64,000 nucleotides of DNA from Parolsenella sp958406235 (GCF_039062465.1 NZ_JBCLNF010000002.1:315740-379739); one strand, 5' to 3'; positions 8,842 to 18,698 are shown, numbered from the stretch's first letter. The notes: generated from the letters alone by a model not told the origin. Numbers and translations are program-made.

Positions 8842-8917
8842 GTGTCACCCTCCGCGTTCGACGTGATATCGAAAAGATGGTAACGCATCCGCGCACGAGG
8901 TTGCGCGCTCCGCGCCA

Positions 8918-8955
8918 AAAGAGAAGGGAGCCGAGGCCAATTGACCTCGGCTCCC
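8918..8955 (-). terminator. terminator of the giant adhesin gene
   Basis: A perfect 11-bp stem (GGGAGCCGAGG with CCTCGGCTCCC) and 8-base loop are followed on the minus strand by TTCTCTTTT. Confidence 0.85.
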
Positions 8956-9033
8956 AGAGCACCGGGCGGGGATTGCGAAAGGAGAACGGGAGAAGCTTGA
9001 CGAATCCGCCCGGTGGAAAGGAGCAGACCCTCG

Positions 9034-9063
9034 CCGGCGCGGCAATGGGAGGAGCCGCGCCGG
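9034..9063 (-). other. strong hairpin 20 bases past the adhesin stop codon
   Basis: A perfect 10-bp GC stem (CCGGCGCGGC with GCCGCGCCGG) with a 10-base loop and no T run. Further down is another inverted repeat (ACCGGGCGG at 8959-8967, CCGCCCGGT about 9006-9014). The two may stabilise the long mRNA or form part of a compound terminator. Confidence 0.6.
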
Positions 9064-9082
9064 CTTAGGTTTCTTTGGTCCC

Positions 9083-12000
9083 CTAACTCCTCTTGCCCCT
9101 CTTGCTCACGACAAGGGCGACGGCGAGGATGGCGACGCCGAGAACCGCGCTAACCACGATGGGTGCAGACTCGATGGGGTCACCCGTCTGGGGGATGAAC
9201 CTCGTGGGCGGCGCCGGGGTCGAGGGCTTCGCGGGCTCCTCGGGCTTGGTGTACGTGTTGCGGAACACGCAAGCCGCGAGCTCCTCCTGGTTCATGCTCG
9301 CGATGAGGTTGCCCTGACGATCGTCTTCGACCGTGACGGTGACCTTACGCTCCGCTTCGTCGTACGTGACGCCCTGCTGGCCATCGTTCACCTCGGAGAT
9401 GGTAAACGTGTAGGTGCCGGCCTGCGTGAAGGAGAGCTCAGAGAACGTAACCTGACCGTTCGCGTCATTCGTCGCGGTGAGCTCGACACCGCCACCGGAG
9501 AGCTTGAAGGTGAACTGGCCGGCCTTGAGGTCTGCGCCCTCGAGCACCTTGGCCGCGGTGAGCGCGAGCTTGGTGGGCTTGGCGGTGTAGACGTTCTCGA
9601 ACTCAGCCTCATCCGCATCCAGAAGCTTGTGGGTAACGCCGAGGGTTCCGTCCCCGTTGTCCACGACGGTCGTCGTCACACGGTAGGTTGCATCGCTATA
9701 CGTAACGCCATTCGCGGTGGTCCCGTGGCCATGCTCTCGAATCGTGTAGTTGTGGACGCCAGGAGCGGTGTACTCAATGGCGCTCAGAACCACATTGCCG
9801 GACGCGTCGTTCTTACCAGTTGCGACGATACGCTCATCCTCGAGGAGGTCAAACGTGAACTCGTTCTCATCGAGGGTGCGTCCGGTCAGGGTCTTGTGGA
9901 CCTTGATCTGATCGGTGACGCTAGAAGTAGTGGACGTGACGCTGTAGGAGTTCGTGAAGGTGAAGGCCGGGCCATCGAGCTCGTTGCCGTTCGCGTCGAC
10001 GCGAGCAACAGTGAGTTTGCCGAGGCCATTATCCGTAACCCTGATGTACACGACACGTGTGGACTGTGCGTCATTCGTGACGCCCTTCGCAGAACCGCTC
10101 TCGGTGATGACGTAGCGGTAGGTGTGGGAACGCTCGCGAACGGGCTCGGCACCAGCTTCGCCATCGGTCGCGGCAGCAGCAGCGGTGTCGGAGACGACGC
10201 GCATCAGACTGCGAGACCTACGCCAGGAAGCGGTGGCAACGGTGTCCGCCTCAGCGTCATGGTTGGCAAGGGCCTGAGGTGCCGGCTCGGGAGCGGACTC
10301 AGACACAGCACCCTCAGACGGCGCGGGAGCGGCTTCCTGAGTTGCGGGAGGAGCAGCGTCGGGCTCGGAATCGACAACGGAGTTCCCGGTCTCTCCCACC
10401 GCAGGCTCGTTGAACTGCGCGTTAGGCGTGGGTGAGGGTTCGCCCAGGGCAGCGGCGTCACCAGTCACGGCACCCGCACCTTCCGCCTCGCCGGCGGCGT
10501 CGTTGGTCTCGCCGTTCTCGTCAAGGGCCTTCAGAAGGTCATCGAGCTTAAACGTGATCGAGCCAAAGTCGACGTCGCCATTCGCATCGTTCGTGGTCCG
10601 GGTGCGGGTGGGCATGGGGGCACCAGCCTCGCCCTCGACGATGAAGGTGAACTTCCCGGTGATATCGGTGCCATCAAGGCCTTTGGGCACGCCGAGCTGC
10701 TTGGAGCCCTTGAGACCGATGGAAACGGGCTCGCCCGTCGCGTACGTGTTGAGGAACGCGAGACCGCCGTTAGGAAGGTCCGCGGTGCAAGTCAGCGTTC
10801 CGTCGCCGTTATCCACAACGGTCACGTTGAAGGAGAAGCTCGACGCCGTGGCCGTCACACCCTTGTCGCTGAGACCGTCGGTAACCTCGTAGGCGACGTA
10901 CGGGATGGTCCAGGTGTTGCCCGTGCGAGTAGCGAGGCCCTTGTCAACAAGGCCCGCGAGCATAGCGCTGTCATAGGACAGGACTCCGAAGTTCACCTGA
11001 CCGGAGACGTTCGTGGCAGTGGAAACGACCTTGCCGGCGTCCTTGCCGTAAACCAGGCGGAAGTTAAAGTCGTTGTCGAACATGAGGCCGTTCGTCATAG
11101 ACTTCGTGCCAACGATGGAATCAGTTTTGCCGCTGGCGGCATAGGAGTTCACGAAGGAGACCTTCGCAGCGGCGTTCGCGTCGGAACCGGCAACGTAGGT
11201 GTACGTGTTGTCGACACCAGACGTGCTCGTGATGTGCGTCGTTACCGTGAGTCTGGCGGTAGAGGCGTTATCAGCCGTGGTGATCTCGACGTTGTAGCTC
11301 GTTGCGTCATAGATGACGCCACCAAGATTGCCACCCTTCTCGGTAATGGTGTAGGAGTAGACCTTCCCCACGTCTTCCTGGGTAAACGTGACGCCCGCGG
11401 GAGAGCTCACCACAAGAGCCTCGTCCCCGTCAGGGGCTGCGGAGCTGGCGTGCTCGCCGGCAATCCCGAGCTTGTCGCCATCACCGGTGGCGACAACGTC
11501 AAATCCAAACTCTCCCGCGCGCATGGCACGGCCGTTCATCGTCTTCGTTACGCTCAGGCCGCCGGCAGCCGTGTAGTCGAGCTGTGAGCTATAGGTGTTC
11601 GTGAAGACGTTGTTCTTGTTCTCCACGACGACGCTCATCGTGCCGGTGCCCTGGTCAGCGACCGTTACGGTCACCGTCGCGACATGCTTGTCGTCAGAGA
11701 TTCCGGGGATGCCGGAGGCGTTCTCGCGAACCTCGTAGACGAACGTGCGGGCGCCATCGCGCACCATGTCATACATGAACGGGATGGTGCCGAACGTGAA
11801 GTCAGCAGCCTCGTCCGCATTCCTGACGGTCACACTGGTGACTTCCTCGCCATTGGCATCAACGGGTAGCGGCGCACCCTCGGTCTTGGCGCTGATCGTG
11901 AAGGTGAAGTTGTCTCCCTCGCGCCACTCACGGCCCTTGAGCACCTTGGAGAAATGGGGGTTCACGAGCTGGTCGGTCGGGATGCTGGAGTCATACGTGT

Positions 12001-15000
12001 TGACGAACTCCCTGTCACCGGAGATGAGCCTGACGGTCGCCTCGAGCTTGCCGGTCTCCGTGTTGTCTCGCACGGTGACGCGGAAGGTGGCGACGTTGTT
12101 GCTGTAGCTCATGCCACCGGCGTTTCCGCGCTCCTCGGTGACCCTGTAGTCGTACTGGCCAGGCTGCGTGTACGCGATGGAGCCAAAGTCGATCTTGGCC
12201 GCGCCGTCGACGACGTCATTGGGTCCGACGGCGACGCTCGTGGAGGAAGCGCCATCGTCACCCATGGGGACGGGAGCGCCGTTGACGCCCTCGAGCAGGA
12301 AGGTAAAGCTGTCGCCGTCCTGCCAGTCGCGGCCCTCAAGGACCTTCGTCAGGCCGAAATCCGCCGTGGCGAAGCTGGCGTCCTCGGCATGGTACGTGTT
12401 CCCGAACAGGACCCTACGGCTGTCATCGCTCACGACATGGCCGTCGATCTTCGTCGTAACCGTCAGCGTACCGTCAAGGTTATCGATGACGGAGATGACT
12501 ACCTCGTGCGTGCGCTCGTCATAGGTAACGCCAGGGACCTTGTCCTCAACGGCGGGGATGACCTCCGCCACGTCGAATGCGTAGGTCTTGTTGGCGTTCT
12601 CCGCGCTAAAGACCACGTCAGACAGCTTTGCCATGTCCTCGGCGATGCCGCTTGCGCGCTCCTGGGTGTTGGAGAAGCTCTTGTCGGAATCGGCGAGAAG
12701 GGCATTCGCCTCGTCAGCCGTCGCCGCGACGGTTCCGTTCTCGGCGGTGGCATTCTTGCCCGTAATGGTGAAGGAGAACATGCCCATATCCATAGAACGG
12801 CCGGTGAGGACCTTGCTCACAGTAAGCCCGGGATAGTAGGCAACCTCGGTGGGCGCGTAGACGTTCGTAAAGGCCGCATGATCGGTAACGGCCTTGTCCG
12901 TGTCGATCGCGGAGGTCGTGTTGTCGTAGGAGACGTTCCCAAGGGCGAGTTTGCCATTGTCGTCAACGATGGTGACGGTTGCGGTGGCGACGTGGCGGTC
13001 CCACGTGATACCCGCGCTATCCTCGGCAGGGGCGTTCTCGCGAATGTCGAAGACGTACTCGCCAGGCTTGTTGAACGTCATCTCGCCGGACTCAAAGTTG
13101 ACCACGTTGCCGTTGGTCTTGTGCTCGAGGGCCATGTCAGAGGCGACGCCGTTCTCGGGGCCAGAGACGAGGCTCAGGGAGAAGTTGAAGTTATCCGTAT
13201 CGAGCATGTCTCGGCCAACAAGGTGCTTCTCACCCTTGATGACACCGGACCCAGTGAACGCCTGGGGCGTATAAGAGTTCTCGAACGCAGCCTCTCCATG
13301 GCTCTCGCTCTCGCCCTCGCGGGTATAAGTGGCGGAAACCTTGACGAGGTTCTCGCCGTCGACGGTCTCGTGGGTCACAGTCACGGTCGCGATCCAGACC
13401 GTGGTGTCATACGTCATGCCGGGGCGACGGTCGGCGGGGACCTTCTCGGAAATCTTGTACTGGTAGGTCTTGCCCACGTCCTCGCTCGTGAAGGTGATTC
13501 CCTCGAAGCCCACGACGCCATTGGCGTTGTTGCGGCCAACGAGCTCGGTCATGCCGTCGGGCATGGGAGCGTTATCGACAGGCGTCAGGGAGAAGTCAAA
13601 CATTCCAGCCTGGAGAGACAGCGCGCCAGACGCGTCGTGCAGCGTCTTCGTGGCGATGGGCGCCCACCCCTGTGAAGTGGCGTCGAAGGTGTTCGTGAAC
13701 CTCGCGGCGTTCGTCGCGGCGGCATCAGCGGCGACGGCGGCACCGAGGTCGTCGCGGACGCGCGTGATCTCGGAGGAGGTGGCGAGCGTTCCGTCGTGGT
13801 TGTCCTCGACCATGACGGTCACGGTGTAGAGGGCAAGCGAGGTCGACACACCGGGCGTCGTGGCTTCCTCGGCGGGCTCGTAAATCTGATAGGTGTAGGT
13901 GCCAGGCGCGTCGTAGGCGATGTCACCAAAGTTGAAGGTGACAGGCGTGCCGGAGGCCGTGCCTTCGGGGCTCGTCACGACCACCCTAGAGATGTCTTTC
14001 TCGGCACCCTTCGGCATGGGAGCACCGTCGAGACCCTGGAGGATGAAGGTGAAGCTATCGTTCGCAAGCCAATCGCGGCCATTGAGGATCTTCTCGCCGA
14101 CGAGGTTCTCTCCACCGGAGAGCGTTCCCGTAGCGGAATAGGTGTTCGTGAATTCCGCCTTAGCCTCGAGCCCGGCCTCGATCCTACCTTCCTGCGCGGC
14201 GGAGGGCGAAGTCTCGAAGCCCCGCGTGGCTTCCTCGGTCACGGTATAGGCAGTTCCCCGAGCAAGGCCATACACGTAGAGAGTCTCTCCATGCTTGAGC
14301 GTGTGCGTGGCGTTGCCGGCGGCATCAAATGCAAGATTCCAGGACTCGTCACCGTGGACCGTCCCGTCCTCACCCTTGACGGTTGCCTTGGACGTCTTGC
14401 CGGCGGCGTTGGGGATCGAGATGTTGAACGTGAAGTCGAGGTCGTTGTAGTGGGCCTCGTCGAAGCCAGCAGGAACGGCGACCGTCTTGGAAATCGCGAG
14501 CGTCCCGGGCTGCTCGAGCGAGATGCGACCATTGTTGCCGAGGGCGACGTTGATCGTCTTGCCATTCCAGTGAGGATTGATGATGGTGGAGGCAGTGTCC
14601 GTATCGTTGGAATTCTTGTCGGTACGCAGCTCGTTGATATAGGTGAGACGGCGGGCACCCTTCTTCAGAACGAGATATCCAGATTCATCGGTGCCAATTC
14701 CGCCGGTGATACCCTCGGCAACACTACCGGGGAAGGAGGCCACGCTCGAGGCCCTGGTGGCCTTTCCGCCAGCAATGTCATACCAAGACTGCTCGTAGTA
14801 ATACGTCGCAGAGCTACTCAGCGGACCACGGGCGCGCTGGGTGCACTCGACATCGAGATAGAGCGGGCTATCTTCGGTGATGTAGTAGTACCTGTTACCC
14901 GTCGCGGGAGTGAACGCGAACATCGTGTCGCCATCCGCCCCACCGGAGTACGCGTTCGCGAGGAAGTAGACCTTCCCATCCTCATCCGTGTGGCTGGCAA

Positions 15001-16501
15001 TGTAGTTCACCATGGCCTCGTCGGGGTTCGCGAGGAGGTCAATCGCCTCTTCCTTGAGGCTCGACCCGTAGAACACGCGGATGGGGAACGTCAGCGTCAC
15101 GTCACCGGTTCCCGCATCCTCGTCAACGTTGAAATGGCGAAGCGGAATGAGAGATGCCGGAATGGAGACGGTCACCTTGTCGCCAGTCCGGGCATCATTG
15201 GAGCGCTCGACGCGGATGATGACATCGGCAAGGTCGCCCGTGGGATAGAGCACGTTACCGGCCGCGCCATGGAACGTGTAGGTATCAACATTGCCGGAGG
15301 TGGAGAAATCGGGATCGGAGAAGACCTGGCTGGCAAAGACAATGCTCTCGAAGTTGTCTACCTTCATGTAGTCGCCCAGCTGATCGGTAAACGTCACGTA
15401 GCCAGACGTGTTCTCGGCACCCTCAACGACATCAGTAGGATGTCCCGCCGCGTTCGCGATTTCCTGCGAGATTCCGCTAAAGACATCCTTGAGGCCGTCG
15501 GCGCTTGTCGCCGTCTTATAGAAGTCGGAGTCAGTCGCGCGCGCACCAAGCCTGTCATACTTCGTTGCGGCGGGATAGTTGCTGGACACGGCGTGCAGGA
15601 ACTTGTTCTCATCCGTAGTGGTCCATTTATTTGGGTCGGCGGAAGGATTGGCGCCACTCTGGATGCCAACGGTGTAGATGGTGGTTCCGCCGTCCTTAAG
15701 GGCCTTGGCGGTGGAGACAGCACGGTTGGCGACGCTCTCGCTGAATTCATTGCTCTTAGTCGGCGTACCGTCCGTGAAGAACACAACAACCGTCTTAACA
15801 CCAGGGTGAGCGTCGTTCAAAGCCTTCTGCGCCTGGGACATGCCGTAGTCGGCTCGGGTGGCTCCAGAGGGCTTGAGAGCATTGATTTGGGAGGTGATGG
15901 TCCCCTTGCCATCCTGCGTGCAGGCCGTAAGGCCAATCATGCGCTGGCTGTAGTTGTAACCACTGCGAGTGAAATCATTACCGATACGATCGCCAGCGTC
16001 GTCGCTTGCAAACTTCACGACGGAGACCCGATGCTGCATCGCCGGGTCGTCAATTCCCTCGTTAGCCTTTGCAATCTCATCGACGAAGGCATTCGCGGCA
16101 GCCTTAAGAGCGTCCATCTTTGTGGTGCCGCTCCAACCCATGTTCTCCTTCATGGAGCCCGAGGCGTCGAGAACGAGAACAATGTCCAAGGGCGTCGTGG
16201 ACGTCGTCGTCAGGTTCGACGTCGAGGAGATGGCGGAGAGTGACGTCAGGAAGTCCGAGTCACCCTTCTCAATCTTTATGGGGTCGCCGGCACCCGTGAG
16301 TTCGATGTCGCCATCCGAGACGGTCTTGTCAGTCCAAATACGGCCGACGTTCTCCGTCGAATTCTCGAGACCCCAGTTGCGCCACGTTGTCGCGGACGAG
16401 GGGTCGGCGACCGTCTCGGCGCCAGCCGTGGCAGCGAAGGCCGAGACAGGCGCCAACGTAAGGAATATCGCAAACAACAACAGAAGCCTTAGCCGCTTCA
16501 T
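9083..16501 (-). CDS. giant sortase-anchored adhesin: vWA domain plus about 11 Spy0128-type repeats
   Basis: The 2472-residue protein starts with a signal peptide (cleavage probably after AFA, residue 23). A von Willebrand A domain follows with the MIDAS motif DASGS at 112-116. After an intermediate domain to about 640 come about 12 tandem domains. Each ends in an F-x-N-x-Y motif such as FTNTY, is preceded by a Y-x-I-x-E motif, and has a Lys near its start. This is the Lys-Asn-Glu pattern of intramolecular isopeptide bonds in Spy0128/FctA pilins. The first looks divergent (collagen-adhesin B-like). The C-terminus has IPQTG, a hydrophobic stretch and KRGKRS, a sortase sorting signal. One repeat carries a 130-residue disordered insert (about 1990-2122). 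The site GGAGGAGGTCACC precedes the ATG. The likely role is attachment to host tissue or mucus. No matching class A/C sortase is in the window. Confidence 0.93.
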   Translation of the reverse strand: MKRLRLLLLFAIFLTLAPVSAFAATAGAETVADPSSATTWRNWGLENSTENVGRIWTDKTVSDGDIELTGAGDPIKIEKGDSDFLTSLSAISSTSNLTTTSTTPLDIVLVLDASGSMKENMGWSGTTKMDALKAAANAFVDEIAKANEGIDDPAMQHRVSVVKFASDDAGDRIGNDFTRSGYNYSQRMIGLTACTQDGKGTITSQINALKPSGATRADYGMSQAQKALNDAHPGVKTVVVFFTDGTPTKSNEFSESVANRAVSTAKALKDGGTTIYTVGIQSGANPSADPNKWTTTDENKFLHAVSSNYPAATKYDRLGARATDSDFYKTATSADGLKDVFSGISQEIANAAGHPTDVVEGAENTSGYVTFTDQLGDYMKVDNFESIVFASQVFSDPDFSTSGNVDTYTFHGAAGNVLYPTGDLADVIIRVERSNDARTGDKVTVSIPASLIPLRHFNVDEDAGTGDVTLTFPIRVFYGSSLKEEAIDLLANPDEAMVNYIASHTDEDGKVYFLANAYSGGADGDTMFAFTPATGNRYYYITEDSPLYLDVECTQRARGPLSSSATYYYEQSWYDIAGGKATRASSVASFPGSVAEGITGGIGTDESGYLVLKKGARRLTYINELRTDKNSNDTDTASTIINPHWNGKTINVALGNNGRISLEQPGTLAISKTVAVPAGFDEAHYNDLDFTFNISIPNAAGKTSKATVKGEDGTVHGDESWNLAFDAAGNATHTLKHGETLYVYGLARGTAYTVTEEATRGFETSPSAAQEGRIEAGLEAKAEFTNTYSATGTLSGGENLVGEKILNGRDWLANDSFTFILQGLDGAPMPKGAEKDISRVVVTSPEGTASGTPVTFNFGDIAYDAPGTYTYQIYEPAEEATTPGVSTSLALYTVTVMVEDNHDGTLATSSEITRVRDDLGAAVAADAAATNAARFTNTFDATSQGWAPIATKTLHDASGALSLQAGMFDFSLTPVDNAPMPDGMTELVGRNNANGVVGFEGITFTSEDVGKTYQYKISEKVPADRRPGMTYDTTVWIATVTVTHETVDGENLVKVSATYTREGESESHGEAAFENSYTPQAFTGSGVIKGEKHLVGRDMLDTDNFNFSLSLVSGPENGVASDMALEHKTNGNVVNFESGEMTFNKPGEYVFDIRENAPAEDSAGITWDRHVATATVTIVDDNGKLALGNVSYDNTTSAIDTDKAVTDHAAFTNVYAPTEVAYYPGLTVSKVLTGRSMDMGMFSFTITGKNATAENGTVAATADEANALLADSDKSFSNTQERASGIAEDMAKLSDVVFSAENANKTYAFDVAEVIPAVEDKVPGVTYDERTHEVVISVIDNLDGTLTVTTKIDGHVVSDDSRRVLFGNTYHAEDASFATADFGLTKVLEGRDWQDGDSFTFLLEGVNGAPVPMGDDGASSTSVAVGPNDVVDGAAKIDFGSIAYTQPGQYDYRVTEERGNAGGMSYSNNVATFRVTVRDNTETGKLEATVRLISGDREFVNTYDSSIPTDQLVNPHFSKVLKGREWREGDNFTFTISAKTEGAPLPVDANGEEVTSVTVRNADEAADFTFGTIPFMYDMVRDGARTFVYEVRENASGIPGISDDKHVATVTVTVADQGTGTMSVVVENKNNVFTNTYSSQLDYTAAGGLSVTKTMNGRAMRAGEFGFDVVATGDGDKLGIAGEHASSAAPDGDEALVVSSPAGVTFTQEDVGKVYSYTITEKGGNLGGVIYDATSYNVEITTADNASTARLTVTTHITSTSGVDNTYTYVAGSDANAAAKVSFVNSYAASGKTDSIVGTKSMTNGLMFDNDFNFRLVYGKDAGKVVSTATNVSGQVNFGVLSYDSAMLAGLVDKGLATRTGNTWTIPYVAYEVTDGLSDKGVTATASSFSFNVTVVDNGDGTLTCTADLPNGGLAFLNTYATGEPVSIGLKGSKQLGVPKGLDGTDITGKFTFIVEGEAGAPMPTRTRTTNDANGDVDFGSITFKLDDLLKALDENGETNDAAGEAEGAGAVTGDAAALGEPSPTPNAQFNEPAVGETGNSVVDSEPDAAPPATQEAAPAPSEGAVSESAPEPAPQALANHDAEADTVATASWRRSRSLMRVVSDTAAAAATDGEAGAEPVRERSHTYRYVITESGSAKGVTNDAQSTRVVYIRVTDNGLGKLTVARVDANGNELDGPAFTFTNSYSVTSTTSSVTDQIKVHKTLTGRTLDENEFTFDLLEDERIVATGKNDASGNVVLSAIEYTAPGVHNYTIREHGHGTTANGVTYSDATYRVTTTVVDNGDGTLGVTHKLLDADEAEFENVYTAKPTKLALTAAKVLEGADLKAGQFTFKLSGGGVELTATNDANGQVTFSELSFTQAGTYTFTISEVNDGQQGVTYDEAERKVTVTVEDDRQGNLIASMNQEELAACVFRNTYTKPEEPAKPSTPAPPTRFIPQTGDPIESAPIVVSAVLGVAILAVALVVSKRGKRS

Positions 16502-16769
16502 GGTGACCTCCTCCGACGAAAGCTAGATAACCGAGCTTATCGTCAGTAAATCGAGGTCAATTCAATAGGTCACATGTGTGCCAAACTTGAAAACTCGCAG
16601 GTAGATTAACTTGTTTCATAATTCACCGTTTCCGCGAACGGTAAGGGAAAACAAAGCCATGCGTTGGCTGCGGAGGCGCATATTTGTCGATGCAAAAGGG
16701 CAATTAATCGTGTTCGGAAGTGTCGAAACGAGCGTTTGATATCGACGAGCAGCGCCCAGCTCGCTCTCT
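16502..16769. other. intergenic region between LuxR regulator and adhesin genes
   Basis: 268 bases, AT-richer than the genes. No credible ORF is seen. It must contain the adhesin's promoter unless the gene is read through from the regulator; candidate -35/-10 pairs are weak. Confidence 0.5.
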
Positions 16770-18242
16770 CTACGCCTTCCCGTGGACCCTGAACCCATCG
16801 AACCAGGCATCGAATTCTCGATAGAGACCAACGCGCGTGGTAACTCCCGCTTTCTCGTATATGGCGGAAATATGCCTCTGCGCCACGCGGCGCGAGACGA
16901 ACAGGCCATCCGCAATCTCTTGAACGCCGAGGTCCGTCGTCAGGAGGGCCGTATACACTTCCCCTTCCCTCGCGGTAAGACCAATCTTCTCGGCGTATAG
17001 GGCAAGCGCCTCTTCGCGGGATGGAAGGGCGGGTGCCTGGACGGGGTTTTCGCCGACCCCCGCCTTCGCCTCGTCCAGGTTCTCCGTAATTCCCCACGCG
17101 ATGTCACGAACAAGGACAAGAAGGCAGACGACCGAAAGCAAGCATGACAAGGCCACCGTCACGACCACGCCCAGCGATTCAAAGAGGAGACGTGCGAGCA
17201 GTGCGCCCAAGGCGCCCACAAGACAGCTGATGGCCCTTCCCATACTTGCAACGATCTCTGGGCAAGACGTCTTAGGCGCGACCCTCATGAAGCTCGCGCT
17301 GAGATACATGACATAGAAAGAGCCATAAATTCCTGCGATAAAGGCGGCGGCAGGCATTCCCTCCGGCGTTTCCGCCGCGGGCACCGCCGCAGCGACAAGG
17401 AACATCGCGCATATCGTGATGAGGGAGCGAAGTCGACCTTTCTTCAGGTCAAACAACACGCCGACGAACGGAAGCGAAAGCGAGTAGACGATCTTGGAGA
17501 GACCGGTACTGAGGATATTCCCATTTGCATAGTTCCAGACGAGGACGCCGTCGAGAAGGCCGTAGTCAAGGGTCATGGCGGCGGCAGCAACTGCAAGAAG
17601 GACGATCGGCCCCCTGCTCACGCCGGATACCTCCTGCGGCGATGGCCGGTGATCGTATAGCCACCGCCTAGCGGGACGACCGTCAAGCCACAAAATGGCG
17701 AGCGCGCTCAGAATTACGCAAACCACAAAGACCGCGGGGGTCATCCCGAGGGTCTCGGCTAGATATTCGAGCAGGGAGGCAGCGCCCATGCCAATCCCAA
17801 GCGCTCGCCCAGAGACCTCGCTCTCGTACGACACGAGGCTAAACCCATGATGGACGGCGGCACCAAGGTAGCCAAGAGCCAGAATCGTCGTGCAGCTCGC
17901 GATGAGGAAGCCAGGAAGGCGAAGGGTTGCCACCATCCCAATGGCTCCGGTAACACAAAGAGACATTGCGGCAGCGGCAGCGGTTCTTTTCTCCATCGAG
18001 CCGGGAAGATAGGCTCCCGCAACCCAGAATAGGACGTAACCAAGCCCCGTAAAGGCGAGCAGAATCGCGTATACGTTCCCTATGACGCCGGGATCCGCAA
18101 GACGAGGAGTACGCCCCAGCGTTACGGACATGCAGAGCTTCCAGGTGAAGAAGTAGAGGGAGAAGGAGGCAGCCTCAATGATTAGCGACGGGGAGAGATA
18201 ACGGGAGGGAGCAATATGTTGAAGCTTTCTAGTTGCGCGCAC
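16770..18242 (-). CDS. LuxR-type regulator with 12-segment membrane domain
   Basis: The 490-residue protein has about 12 hydrophobic segments (residues 15-400, MFS-like) and a C-terminal LuxR helix-turn-helix (about 420-480: LTAREGEVYTALL ... VSRRVAQRHISAIYEKAG). This membrane-LuxR architecture is widespread in Coriobacteriia. It is thought to sense an unknown ligand and act on nearby genes. I choose the GTG at 18242, with GGGAGG six bases upstream; the frame stays open to 18332 without such a site. It lies directly upstream of, and in the same direction as, the giant adhesin, which is its most obvious possible target (inference). Confidence 0.88.
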   Translation of the reverse strand: MRATRKLQHIAPSRYLSPSLIIEAASFSLYFFTWKLCMSVTLGRTPRLADPGVIGNVYAILLAFTGLGYVLFWVAGAYLPGSMEKRTAAAAAMSLCVTGAIGMVATLRLPGFLIASCTTILALGYLGAAVHHGFSLVSYESEVSGRALGIGMGAASLLEYLAETLGMTPAVFVVCVILSALAILWLDGRPARRWLYDHRPSPQEVSGVSRGPIVLLAVAAAAMTLDYGLLDGVLVWNYANGNILSTGLSKIVYSLSLPFVGVLFDLKKGRLRSLITICAMFLVAAAVPAAETPEGMPAAAFIAGIYGSFYVMYLSASFMRVAPKTSCPEIVASMGRAISCLVGALGALLARLLFESLGVVVTVALSCLLSVVCLLVLVRDIAWGITENLDEAKAGVGENPVQAPALPSREEALALYAEKIGLTAREGEVYTALLTTDLGVQEIADGLFVSRRVAQRHISAIYEKAGVTTRVGLYREFDAWFDGFRVHGKA

Positions 18243-18296
18243 GAGTCGCCTCCCTTCGTCACACCATGTATCTTCGCATGATATTCGAGAGGGGGG

Positions 18297-18324
18297 ACTA
18301 TAAAAACGGAGACAAAAGTCCCAA
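18297..18324 (-). promoter_or_regulatory. promoter of the LuxR-type regulator
   Basis: On the minus strand TTGGGA (18319-18324) and TATAGT (18297-18302) are 16 bases apart, 55 bases upstream of the chosen GTG. This supports the shorter start. Confidence 0.55.
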
Positions 18325-18448
18325 ATTATCATCGCTTTTGAAGCCGGCGACGGAGTCCGGAGAAACGATAACGGTTACGCCTTTTCACGCTTCGCGGGCA
18401 TTCAGAGATGCCTTGAGAATGCGGGCGTCGAGCAGGGGATGTCAGCAT

Positions 18449-18475
18449 AAAAAACGCCGGAGAAGCACTCCGGCG
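18449..18475 (-). terminator. terminator after tRNA-Ala
   Basis: An 8-bp stem (CGCCGGAG with CTCCGGCG) and 5-base loop are followed on the minus strand by TTTTTT. Confidence 0.9.
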
Positions 18476-18483
18476 AAACAGAC

Positions 18484-18559
18484 TGGTGGAGACGATGGGG
18501 ATCGAACCCACGACCTCAGGCTTGCAAAGCCCGCGCTCTCCCAACTGAGCTACGTCCCC
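18484..18559 (-). tRNA. tRNA-Ala(TGC)
   Basis: A 76-base tRNA with encoded CCA and anticodon loop TTTGCAA (anticodon TGC). Downstream of tRNA-Ile on the same strand; this pair is often inside rRNA operons but stands alone here. Confidence 0.96.
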
Positions 18560-18566
18560 TTTTAGT

Positions 18567-18611
18567 AATAAACGCCCCAGCGGCGACTCGGCTCACGCTG
18601 GGGCGTTTATT
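18567..18611 (-). terminator. 16-bp hairpin between tRNA-Ile and tRNA-Ala
   Basis: A perfect 16-bp inverted repeat (18567-18582 with 18596-18611, core AACGCCCCAGCG). The minus strand continues TTTATTACT, so it could stop or attenuate transcription from tRNA-Ile, or serve as a processing site. Its symmetry would let it act in either direction. Confidence 0.65.
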
Positions 18612-18621
18612 TGCAAAAAGG

Positions 18622-18698
18622 TGGTGGGCCCGACAAGGTTCGAACTTGTGACCTCCCGGTTATCAGCCGGACGCTCTGACCAACTGAGCTACGGGCCC
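18622..18698 (-). tRNA. tRNA-Ile(GAT)
   Basis: A 77-base tRNA with acceptor GGGCCCG/CGGGCCC, encoded CCA and anticodon GAT. Confidence 0.96.

Noticed and set aside
13796..16243. 815-codon open frame on the plus strand, antisense to the adhesin
   Set aside because: It follows from GC-rich codons on the opposite strand. The product has no recognisable domain, while the minus frame has a signal peptide, repeats and a sorting signal.
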